Shown here: positions 1 through 7,336 of the stretch, one piece after another
Layout of the letters: every line of letters begins with the position of its first letter
Numbering within the stretch: position 1 is the first letter of the stretch
NCBI GenBank assembly: GCA_963762395.1
Contig: CAVXKL010000003.1
Span: forward strand, 1 to 55,051
From: JAJZKE01 sp963762395
GTDB lineage: Bacteria; Patescibacteriota; Saccharimonadia; Saccharimonadales; UBA4665
Length of the DNA: 55,051 nt
Reading direction: 5' to 3'
Notes under the pieces: model-generated
Database searches by the model: none
Told to the model about the DNA's origin: nothing
The model's input: the letters and a program-made list of their open reading frames with translations, nothing else
Position numbers and translations under genes: made by a program

Positions 1-770
1 TCAGTGCATTATAAATATACTCGGAAACCTGAGCATCCACAAGGACAAGCCGGCGTTGATCTAGTAATAGATAGACTACAAGACAACAGCGAACACTAGA
101 GGGAGATGACGCTAATTTTAATAAGTGCTCGAGCAGCTCTAAAAAATGGCGGACGAGAAGATAGATTTTACGTATTGTTGATAGTGGCCTTAGTGTTGAT
201 GGTGGCCTTAGTGAAATGACGGTAGCTTTACAACAAGCAGATAGACTCGTTGGATTAGTAACTGGTTATCCCACTGCCTATGATATCGATGCGTTTTACT
301 TCGTTGGAAGAAAATGACTTACTAGAGAATAGATTTGATTTAATACAGACCTGGTTTCTAAGCCTATCTTACCTAGGCGGAGATGGGGGCTTAGAAACCA
401 GGTCTGTATTAAATCAAATCTATTCTCTAGTAAGTAGACTTTTCTTCCAACGAAGTAAAACGCATCGAAAGTTCGAGAAGGATCTGGTTCGGCAGTGGGA
501 TAACCAGTTACTAATCCAACGAGTCTATCTGCTTGTTGTAAAGCTACCGTCATTTCACTAAGGCCACCATCAACACTAAGGCCACTATCAACAAGGGATT
601 CGTAAAATCTATCTTCTCGTCCGCCATTTTTTAGAGCTGCTCGAGCAGCTTTATTAAAATTAGCGTCATCTCCCTCTAGTGTTCGCTGTTGTCTTGTCAT
701 TCTATCTATTACTAGATCAACGCCGGCTTGTCCTTGTGGAATCTCAGGTTTCATATATATTATAATGCAC
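1..770. repeat. Large imperfect inverted repeat (fold-back), arms about 370 bp
   Basis: The first 370 bases are the reverse complement of about 390-770, with the axis near 376 where a short CCTAGG palindrome lies. The right arm is the better copy: it keeps an open reading frame on the minus strand. The left arm differs by several small insertions and deletions (near 25-35, 85, 125, 175, 280 and 315) that break that frame. Arms this long with almost no spacer are hard to keep in a living cell. Indels confined to one arm at a sequence edge are typical of an uncorrected long read or an amplification chimera. I infer an assembly artefact; a real decaying inverted duplication is the alternative. 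Confidence 0.85.
296..754 (-). pseudogene. Unrecognised protein, 3' end lost at the palindrome axis
   Basis: The open frame begins at ATG 754, four bases after a perfect minus-strand TATAAT (759-764). The first 100 or so residues look like a real protein: charged and helical, with EGDDANFNKAARAALKNGG and then a repeated stretch encoded by two GGCCTTAGTG copies. I do not recognise the family. From about position 376 leftwards the frame runs into the second arm of the inverted repeat, so the last 25-30 residues are mirror sequence and not the natural C-terminus. The same gene is present in broken form in the left arm. The true gene is therefore truncated in this window, and its function is unknown. 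Confidence 0.5.
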
Positions 771-808
771 TAATAGTATTAATATGTCAATATCGGCTTT
801 ATCTCCTT

Positions 809-1501
809 TTAGACAAATAATAAGTATTTATTAATCTTCTCCAAGTTAACTGAGTCTATCTTTAGGCTGTCTTTTAGCTTAAAGTCGCCAACAGAAGTCC
901 TTTTTAGCCCCGACATATATGCCCCGCTCTTAAGTAAATTTCCAATATCTGAGACTAAAGAGCGGATATACGTACCGCTGGAAACCTTTGCCTTGAAGCA
1001 TACATTTGGATAATCGTACTTAGTTAGGTTAATTGAGTAAATGGTAACCGGTCTAGATTTGAGCTCCACTTGCTTGCCTTTTCTGGCAAGATCATAGGCT
1101 CTTTGACCATTAATTTTAATAGCCGAAAAAGCCGGCGGCATTTGCATAATATTGCCTTCAAAAGATTTAAGCGAATGAACAATTTGTTCCTTAGTGGGCT
1201 TAACTGACGAATAAAACCGTGGCTCACTTTCAAGATCAATGCTATCCGTTACTTCGCCTAATTTCAGCTGGACAATATATTCTTTGTCCAATTTGGTAAG
1301 CTCAGTAGCCATTTTTGTATACCGCTTGCCAATTAATAAAACAAGCAGGCCGTTAGCTAAAGGATCAAGCGTTCCGGTGTGACCAACTTTTACCTGAGCG
1401 GGCTTAATGTTCTCAGCATGGGCTATTGTCTTTCGAACTAAAGCAACGACATCAAAAGATGTCCAACCAACAGGTTTATCTACCGGTAATATTCCTTCCA
1501 C
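809..1501 (-). CDS. truB: tRNA pseudouridine(55) synthase TruB
   Basis: TruB isomerises U55 in the T-loop of most tRNAs to pseudouridine. The 230-residue protein opens with the family start GILPVDKPVGWTSFD and carries the signature GHTGTLDPLA, whose Asp (about residue 46) is the catalytic nucleophile. Later family blocks (PPAFSAIKINGQRAYDLAR and SSGTYIRSL) are present. At 230 residues it is shorter than the roughly 300-residue E. coli enzyme and appears to lack a full C-terminal PUA domain. The start is GTG at 1501. It lies 25 bases downstream of a DHH-family gene on the same strand, echoing the rbfA-nrnA-truB order of other bacteria, so the two are probably co-transcribed. Confidence 0.95.
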   Translation of the reverse strand: MEGILPVDKPVGWTSFDVVALVRKTIAHAENIKPAQVKVGHTGTLDPLANGLLVLLIGKRYTKMATELTKLDKEYIVQLKLGEVTDSIDLESEPRFYSSVKPTKEQIVHSLKSFEGNIMQMPPAFSAIKINGQRAYDLARKGKQVELKSRPVTIYSINLTKYDYPNVCFKAKVSSGTYIRSLVSDIGNLLKSGAYMSGLKRTSVGDFKLKDSLKIDSVNLEKINKYLLFV

Positions 1502-1526
1502 AGCTAATTAGGAAGTATACCCTAAC

Positions 1527-3083
1527 TTAAGAGCTGGCCGGAGGATTGTTATCGCCGCCGTTACCAAGATTATCCATCGGGATATTCAGTGGTGGTGGTA
1601 CTGGTGGAACAGAGTCATTTTTTGCTGGAATCTCACTAAACAACGAAGGATCTAAGCCGGTTGTGTTGTTCGGATTAGGTATTTTTATTGGTTCTTCATG
1701 CAGCGGCTCACCTAACGGTGTGGCATTTAAGGCTTGGTCTTTGTCTGACTCAACAATAACCGATTCGACCTGTTCCCTAGCGTTGTCTACTTTATTTTTC
1801 TGATGAGGACTGTCTACAGCCTGTTCAATCTGATCTAGAGTTTCGCCTTTTTTTACTGCCGCGTCTCCATTTATCGGTAGGGCTATATCACTTGTCGGTT
1901 CGGCAGGTGCAGTTGGTGGTACCCAGTCAGAAGGAGGCGGGGTAAATGAAGAAGAGGGGCTGATTTGTGATGCTCTTGGTGCAGATGAATCATTTGCCGG
2001 TGGTGTTGACTTCACAATATTACTCATTGCATCAGCCGATGAATTATAGTCTTCAGGCATAGTATTGGCAGTTAAGGTACCGCCTAATATTGGCGGCTCA
2101 GTCACTATTTTTGTTGGCCCGGTTAATGGGTTGTTTAAATCATCTTGGGTCGCAAGCTCAGGAATATTTCCTTGATTATTCTGGTCTTCGCCTTCAACTT
2201 GAACATCTTCATTATCTGAAGGTGGAGGTAGTATTGCCGATACTGCTTCTTCGTCACTACTATGCTCAATATTTATAGATCCGTCATCATCTTGGTTAGT
2301 CTTTGGTAAATCTTTTTGTTCATCAGGTTCTTTAGTGCTAATAGGTTCAGCTAGGTTGGTGGCTACTAGTTGCTGATTGGCGCCTGAGGACATAAGTTTG
2401 GCACTAACACTCATAGTTTGAGGGGTAGTCTTCTCATTGCTGAATCTGTTTGTCTCAGCGACTATGCCCGTAAGTAAGGCGGTGGATATCTGCTCATCAA
2501 GTAAGTTATCACCGAGAGCTATGGCTAGATCTGCTACAAGCTCACATAAGCTGCTGGCAGTCGGATCTTGCCAGCTAATATTGCCCAGGTCAGTTGTCTG
2601 TGTGGTATTTATACAAGCAACAGTTGCATCGTGAAGAATACGTCCATGAGCCATAATCGCCTGATCAAGGTCTTCTTGTTTCTGGACGCCAAGAGCGATA
2701 ACAAGCTCAATATTGAAATCTCCCTGACTAAATTCAAAGTCATCCTCACCTAGCGAAGTCCGATACGGCGTAATAAAGATCTTAACCATCTGATCTTCGA
2801 CTTTATATCTAAGCTTGTCTGCTTTGCTCTTATCTAGGGCAATAATGAAGTCACGCAAGGAGTCAGGTGTCTTTTCTAATGTTTCTTCCGGCTTTAGAAA
2901 TTCAATCGTTGATGGAACATTACCGCTAAAGACAGCTGAACTATGCTTGTCCAGTTTATTAATAAGGAGGGTAAGACCAATACAAGCTGCTAATTCATCT
3001 ACCGAGGGGTCAGTTCCCACTGTTACCAATATTGAATTGGCAGTCTTTAATCGGTCAATAAGTTGGCTCTTAGCACTATCCAT
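1527..3083 (-). CDS. Degenerate DHH-family phosphoesterase-like protein with disordered tail
   Basis: The first 240 residues or so have the fold pattern of the DHH/NrnA family, which degrades short RNAs and pAp, and the gene sits just upstream of truB as nrnA does elsewhere. The catalytic signatures are missing. Where NrnA has a His-x-x-(P)-D-x-D metal motif this protein has VGTDPSVDELAACIGL, and there is no DHH triad. The segment LLTGIVAETNRFSNEKTTPQTM still matches the family block before the DHHA1 region. Residues from about 245 to 518 are low-complexity, rich in Pro, Ser, Asp, Asn and Glu, and probably disordered. ATG 3083 has no Shine-Dalgarno but a TAAGAT box 5 bases upstream. I infer a non-catalytic binding or scaffold role; the function is unknown. 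Confidence 0.75.
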   Translation of the reverse strand: MDSAKSQLIDRLKTANSILVTVGTDPSVDELAACIGLTLLINKLDKHSSAVFSGNVPSTIEFLKPEETLEKTPDSLRDFIIALDKSKADKLRYKVEDQMVKIFITPYRTSLGEDDFEFSQGDFNIELVIALGVQKQEDLDQAIMAHGRILHDATVACINTTQTTDLGNISWQDPTASSLCELVADLAIALGDNLLDEQISTALLTGIVAETNRFSNEKTTPQTMSVSAKLMSSGANQQLVATNLAEPISTKEPDEQKDLPKTNQDDDGSINIEHSSDEEAVSAILPPPSDNEDVQVEGEDQNNQGNIPELATQDDLNNPLTGPTKIVTEPPILGGTLTANTMPEDYNSSADAMSNIVKSTPPANDSSAPRASQISPSSSFTPPPSDWVPPTAPAEPTSDIALPINGDAAVKKGETLDQIEQAVDSPHQKNKVDNAREQVESVIVESDKDQALNATPLGEPLHEEPIKIPNPNNTTGLDPSLFSEIPAKNDSVPPVPPPLNIPMDNLGNGGDNNPPASS

Positions 3084-3235
3084 TTTTTATCTTATGTTTA
3101 TTTTTGATACCTACTGAAGACACACTATCATAAACAGAGAGTATTATCAAGGGTGTAAATCAGCCCGCAAGCATCCTTTACAAACCCACCCCACCCCCGT
3201 ATAGTTGACATCAATAACCAACAAAGGATTAACAA

Positions 3236-3571
3236 ATGCCAATAATTAAATCAGCCCGTAAAAGAGTTCGTGTAGCTCAGAAAGCCACAGCCCGAAACGC
3301 TAAGACTAAACGCCAGTTTAAAAGTGCACTTAAAAGCGTATCTAAAAAACCGACCAGCCAAAGTGTTAGAAAAGCCCAAAGTGCCATCGATAAAGCTGTC
3401 AAGAAGCATGTTATCCATAAAAATAAGGCTGCCCGCCTAAAAAGACGAGCTGCAAGGGTTGCTAAAGCTTCCCAGGTTAAACCGGTTAAGAAAACTGTCA
3501 AAACTACTGCCGCTAAGAGGCCCGCTTTAAAACCAAAGACTGCTAAAAAAACTTCCGTCAAGAAGAAATAG
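3236..3571 (+). CDS. rpsT: 30S ribosomal protein S20 with Lys-rich tail
   Basis: S20 binds 16S rRNA early in small-subunit assembly. The N-terminal part (MPIIKSARKRVR, then KRQFKSALK and AIDKAVKKHVIHKNKAARLKRR) fits S20 helix by helix over about 85 residues. A further 25 or so residues of Lys, Ala, Thr and Pro follow (to 111 residues in total), a histone-like basic tail longer than the usual 85-90 residue protein. ATG 3236 follows an AAAGGA Shine-Dalgarno, and a TTGACA hexamer lies at 3204-3209. The stop codon abuts the stop of the convergent holA gene with no intergenic base. Confidence 0.93.
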   Translation: MPIIKSARKRVRVAQKATARNAKTKRQFKSALKSVSKKPTSQSVRKAQSAIDKAVKKHVIHKNKAARLKRRAARVAKASQVKPVKKTVKTTAAKRPALKPKTAKKTSVKKK

Positions 3572-4489
3572 TTAAGACAAACTTAAGCTAACTATAAAGT
3601 TCTTAAGGCCTTCATCAAGGTCTAGGCTTGTTGTCTTGCTTTTTAAATCCAGATTAGATAAGTCACTGACTAATTGTTTAAGGCTGCTAAATGAAATCTT
3701 TGATGCTATCTGTCTGGCTTTTGTAAGCGTGTAGGGAGACAGTCCTGAATCTGAAGCAACCTTATCGCTAGGCAGATTCTTTGACGACATATATATAGCC
3801 AGGGCATTAAGCTGCCAGGAAATCATTGCCAGTATCTGTTCCGGTTCGACCTTTTGAATTCTTTGTTCGTTATATATATTGATTGCTTTTTTAACGTTCA
3901 AGTCAAAGGCAGCATCTAGAAGTTCAAATATACTGCTTGAAGCTGAACGGTCAGTCAGCATATCTATAGAAACCTTATCTATCTTTTTGGAATAAAGAAG
4001 CAGTTTGTTAATCTCCTGGCTTAAAATAAGCTGGTTGTCGCCTACCCTGTCAATCAAATAGTTTGCATCACTACCAGCTATCTGACCGCCATGTTCACTT
4101 ACATATTCAGTCACCCACCTGACTAGCGACGGGCCGTTTAAAGCGTCCAGCTGTTTAAACTCCGTGTTAGTTTTTAAATATTTATAGTAGCTTTTACGTT
4201 TGTCCAGGTTAGGTTCAATGATCGCGACAGTTGTTGAATCCGGCACTTGAGAGAATATTTGCTCTGCTTGATCATCAAAACCTTTTAGTTTTGAAGGCTC
4301 GGATAAGATAACTAATCTTTTATCATTAAAAAGGGAGTAGCTGGAAAGCTCCATTGATATATCGTTAATAGATGATTCTTGGCTGTTTATTAAAGTTATG
4401 TCTAGATTAGTTAGACTAAGCTCATCTTTTAGCCTCTTTAGTTCGTTATCGATTAAATAACGATTGTCTCCCGTAAGTGTGACGATCAT
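3572..4489 (-). CDS. holA: DNA polymerase III delta subunit
   Basis: The delta subunit opens the sliding clamp within the clamp loader. The 305-residue protein starts with a HolA-like block (IVTLTGDNRYLIDNELKRL) and has the three-part layout of the family: an AAA-like N-terminal domain without a working P-loop, a middle helical lid, and a C-terminal collar (PEQILAMISWQLNALAIY, a typical delta stretch). Its ATG overlaps the stop of mutM by four bases (ATGA), so the pair is one transcription and translation unit. Sequence conservation is low, as is normal for this family. Confidence 0.85.
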   Translation of the reverse strand: MIVTLTGDNRYLIDNELKRLKDELSLTNLDITLINSQESSINDISMELSSYSLFNDKRLVILSEPSKLKGFDDQAEQIFSQVPDSTTVAIIEPNLDKRKSYYKYLKTNTEFKQLDALNGPSLVRWVTEYVSEHGGQIAGSDANYLIDRVGDNQLILSQEINKLLLYSKKIDKVSIDMLTDRSASSSIFELLDAAFDLNVKKAINIYNEQRIQKVEPEQILAMISWQLNALAIYMSSKNLPSDKVASDSGLSPYTLTKARQIASKISFSSLKQLVSDLSNLDLKSKTTSLDLDEGLKNFIVSLSLS

Positions 4490-5370
4490 TTAGATATTTT
4501 AGCAGTCTTAAGTCTTTGGCAGTAAGGGCAATAATGGCTGCCACGTCCGGCAACTCTTATTTTTTTAATCTCATGTCCGCAGCGCAGGCAAAATTGACCC
4601 TCTTTTCTAAATACATTGGCAGATTTTAAATAACTGCCTTTATTGCCCCTGGCATCGACGTAGTTTCGATCGGTTGAGCCGCCGTGTTCAATTGATAGGT
4701 TTAGGACATTTTTAATAGCTTGGGTAAGCAAACTAATTTTCTGGTCGGATAATGACTTAACTATAGTTAGGGGATGTATTTTAGCTTCCCAGAGACTCTC
4801 ATCGGCATAAATGTTACCAATACCGGCAATTACTTTTTGGTCAAGCAGTGCTGTTTTGATAGCTGTATTTGGTCGTTTTGCTAGTCTGCTTTTGAGCGCT
4901 TTCTTATTAAACGACTTCTCTAGTGGTTCCGGGCCATAGGCACTTAATACCTCATCAAGTTCTTTTTGGTTAAGCAGTTTTATCCAACCAAATTTACGCT
5001 GATCGTTAAAAAAGAGCGTTGAGCCATCGTTAAATTTAAAAACTACTCTGGTAGAACTGTCCGGCAGCAAGCCAACTAAAGAATCTGAAGGATGCCCAGC
5101 GCCAAAGTTAAATCCGTCACTTCTATATACCAGCTGGCCGGTCATTTTAAGATGGATTAATAGACTATAACCGCTAGATAAGTTAATTATTAAAACCTTA
5201 GCCCGTCTTTTAACTGCTGCTATTTTCGAACCGATCAAAAATTTATCTACTTGGTCTTTTCTATTTGGAAAAGATTTAGGCCAGTTATAATCTATGGATG
5301 TTATTACTTTGCCAATGACAAAGCTACTTAGTCCTCGCCTGATAGTCTCTACTTCTGGTAGTTCTGGCAT
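4486..5370 (-). CDS. mutM: Formamidopyrimidine-DNA glycosylase (Fpg/MutM)
   Basis: This bifunctional glycosylase/AP lyase removes 8-oxoguanine and formamidopyrimidines. The N-terminus is MPELPEVE, in which Pro2 (after Met removal) is the nucleophile and Glu3 assists. The helix-two-turn-helix domain contains GIGNIYADE. The C-terminal zinc finger is complete: Cys261, Cys264, Cys281 and Cys284, with the DNA-binding Arg in GRGSHYC. Its length of 294 residues is typical. It is followed directly by holA in the same operon; upstream is the divergent gene at 5433. Confidence 0.96.
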   Translation of the reverse strand: MPELPEVETIRRGLSSFVIGKVITSIDYNWPKSFPNRKDQVDKFLIGSKIAAVKRRAKVLIINLSSGYSLLIHLKMTGQLVYRSDGFNFGAGHPSDSLVGLLPDSSTRVVFKFNDGSTLFFNDQRKFGWIKLLNQKELDEVLSAYGPEPLEKSFNKKALKSRLAKRPNTAIKTALLDQKVIAGIGNIYADESLWEAKIHPLTIVKSLSDQKISLLTQAIKNVLNLSIEHGGSTDRNYVDARGNKGSYLKSANVFRKEGQFCLRCGHEIKKIRVAGRGSHYCPYCQRLKTAKISK

Positions 5371-5432
5371 TACTTTAGCTTAATATATAGATATATAATG
5401 GCTAAATTATATAGCATAGGAAGAGGTATATT

Positions 5433-5669
5433 TTGGATTCCATAAGTTCCATATTGGGTGATAAGGAGTTTAATGAGCCTATTGAGATTGAAAAGCTTAA
5501 AGCATATATCTTTAAGGCCTATGGCTACACTCCGACTGTTCGCCTAAATCAAAAAGGCTTGGTAATCATAGCCAACAGCAGCGCCCTAGCTAGTACTATC
5601 AGATTAAGTTTACCGGCAATTAAAAAAGAACTTGATATAAATATGCCAATAAATATTCGTATAGCTTAG
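5433..5669 (+). CDS. Small protein, possible DciA-like (DUF721) domain
   Basis: A 78-residue protein starting at TTG 5433 behind an AGGAAGAGG Shine-Dalgarno. The pattern IEKLKAYIFKAYGY, then GLVIIANSSALASTIRLSLPAI and a final INIRIA, resembles the short alpha-beta core of DUF721/DciA proteins, which help load the replicative helicase. This is a pattern-level guess and not a firm assignment. It is transcribed divergently from mutM and convergently with the membrane protein at 5666, whose last bases overlap it by four. Confidence 0.6.
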   Translation: MDSISSILGDKEFNEPIEIEKLKAYIFKAYGYTPTVRLNQKGLVIIANSSALASTIRLSLPAIKKELDINMPINIRIA

Positions 5670-6226
5670 AAATTGGCGTGCTGAGTTAGGCTTTGGAGAT
5701 TGGGTATTTGGTCATTAAATAAGGTTAGAGTTAGTTCCATATTACCAGCAAACGAACTAGTAATATCTGAACAGCTGGTAGTCCAATAGTGTTCTATAGT
5801 CTGGCCGTCATAATTCAGATAAAGATCATATTTATCCCCTTTTGGGCATAGACCGATGTTGCTAGAGTACTGGACTTTGCGACCGTCCATAAAACCAGCG
5901 TAATATAAGGTGGCTAAAAAGTTTCTAAAAGAATTTTCATCATTGTTATAGATTTTGTAGTTAATTACATTACCTTGATAGCCCTGATATAGAGCAAAAC
6001 TTGCATTGTACTGACTGACAGTAATGGATAAAGCGTTGTGGTTTACAGGGGCTACAATTGGACCATCAATAAACAGTTGGACATAAGCATCGGTGTTGGC
6101 ATAACTTTGAAGAGTTGGCGGAATTGAGTGAGTCGTTGGAGACTTATGACCACCAGTGAGCAATAGTACCATCAGCACAATAGCTAAACCAAGAAACGCT
6201 AAGATACCAATTAAGTACCTATTCAT
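5666..6226 (-). CDS. Membrane-anchored extracytoplasmic protein, unknown
   Basis: 186 residues. One N-terminal transmembrane helix (IGILAFLGLAIVLMVLLLTGG, about residues 5-26) anchors a domain of about 155 residues that is rich in Tyr, Asn and Thr. Two Cys residues (in GLCPKGD and TSCSDI) could form a disulfide outside the membrane. No catalytic motif is visible and I do not recognise the family. A single-helix anchor with a small beta-type ectodomain is common among Saccharibacterial surface proteins. Confidence 0.75.
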   Translation of the reverse strand: MNRYLIGILAFLGLAIVLMVLLLTGGHKSPTTHSIPPTLQSYANTDAYVQLFIDGPIVAPVNHNALSITVSQYNASFALYQGYQGNVINYKIYNNDENSFRNFLATLYYAGFMDGRKVQYSSNIGLCPKGDKYDLYLNYDGQTIEHYWTTSCSDITSSFAGNMELTLTLFNDQIPNLQSLTQHANF

Positions 6227-6308
6227 ATAGCTCCTTTTACGTACTATATATTAACATGTTTATGCATTTGTGACAACTATATTTTAGGCTTTTTACCCTT
6301 TTAGCTAA

Positions 6309-6314
6309 TATAAT
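6309..6314 (+). promoter_or_regulatory. TATAAT -10 box, leaderless start of the HAD gene
   Basis: A perfect TATAAT ends six bases before ATG 6321. No Shine-Dalgarno lies between, so transcription probably begins at or within a base or two of the start codon. There is no convincing -35 hexamer. Confidence 0.6.
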
Positions 6315-6320
6315 AAGGGT

Positions 6321-6887
6321 ATGGTTAAAGCAATTATTTTTGACTTTTACGGCGTCATAAGAAGTAATGAGTACCGTGACTGGACATTAAAACACCTTGT
6401 CAGCCGTGATGAATTTAAAAAAGCGGCATCTAGACTAGACATGGGTAAAACCAGCCCTGAGGAATTTTTTTACAGTTTGAGCAAACTAAGCGGTATTCCA
6501 GCTTATGATATCCAAAAAGAATTCACTGCTAATGCTAGTTTGGACAAAGATCTGCTGAACCTGATATATAAGCTGAAGACAAAATACAAGATAGCTTTAA
6601 TATCTAATGCCAGCTCGTCTAATCTAAGAGATATTCTAGCCAGTGCAGGCATAGATAAACTGTTTGATTATCTTACTATTTCGTCAGAGATAGGCTATGT
6701 TAAGCCGTCACCTGAAATATTTGATCATACCCTGGAAAAGTTAGGTATTAAGGCAAATGAGGCAGTTTTTGTTGATGACAATCAAAGTTTTGTCCAAACT
6801 GCAGAATCTGTTGGCATGAAAGGTATTCGCTACACTGATTTGGGCTCGCTAGTTAATGACCTTCAGAAAATAGGTATAATGGTTTAA
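6321..6887 (+). CDS. HAD superfamily hydrolase (subclass IA)
   Basis: 188 residues. Motif I is IIFDFYGVI, with the nucleophile Asp present but Tyr at the usual second Asp, as in several haloacid-dehalogenase-like or regulatory HADs. Motif II is LISNAS, the motif III Lys is in GYVKPSPEIF, and motif IV is VFVDDNQ. The helical cap between motifs I and II fits subclass IA. The substrate cannot be read from the sequence; because the second Asp is missing, simple phosphatase activity is not assured. The stop overlaps the next start by one base (TAATG), so the two genes are coupled. Confidence 0.85.
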   Translation: MVKAIIFDFYGVIRSNEYRDWTLKHLVSRDEFKKAASRLDMGKTSPEEFFYSLSKLSGIPAYDIQKEFTANASLDKDLLNLIYKLKTKYKIALISNASSSNLRDILASAGIDKLFDYLTISSEIGYVKPSPEIFDHTLEKLGIKANEAVFVDDNQSFVQTAESVGMKGIRYTDLGSLVNDLQKIGIMV

Positions 6888-7336
6888 TGCCTAGATTAAG
6901 CTACCAGACAGCGACAATTTCTGTTTTTCAGTTCATCACCATCATGCTCCTTGGAATACCAGACACCACTATTAATATTGTCTCGACTTGTCACAGTGAC
7001 AGCAGTAACTGTGTAAGCAATATGATAGTATCTTTAGTTTTTTATCTTCTGACAGCCGGCTGGTTCGCCATCATTATGCTGATTGGTCATATGGCTCAAA
7101 GAAAAAGAAGCCGACAGTTTGCGGTATTGCTTATGGGCTTTGAGGCAGTAACCTTTATTGTCGCCGGCTACATAGACTTCCCTCACGACCCGAACGTCTT
7201 GTCTAAACTGACAAGTGCTCTAGATGCGTTTTTAAGCCTAGTCGTTATATACCTTGCTATTAGACTATTTTTGTCTGGTGGACGAAGAATAGTTAAGAAG
7301 CAAAACCCGCTAACTAGAACTAGAAGATCCGCTTAA
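6887..7336 (+). CDS. Four-helix membrane protein, unknown
   Basis: 149 residues with four predicted transmembrane helices (about 13-33, 47-70, 78-97 and 106-128) and a basic C-terminal tail (RRIVKKQNPLTRTRRSA), which suggests a cytoplasmic C-terminus. No family is recognised. It is translationally coupled to the HAD gene and ends four bases inside the convergent polA 3' end. Confidence 0.75.
   Translation: MPRLSYQTATISVFQFITIMLLGIPDTTINIVSTCHSDSSNCVSNMIVSLVFYLLTAGWFAIIMLIGHMAQRKRSRQFAVLLMGFEAVTFIVAGYIDFPHDPNVLSKLTSALDAFLSLVVIYLAIRLFLSGGRRIVKKQNPLTRTRRSA

Noticed and set aside
280..561. Open frame across the palindrome axis
   Set aside because: It exists only because the two arms mirror each other; it has no start signal and repeats its own reverse translation.
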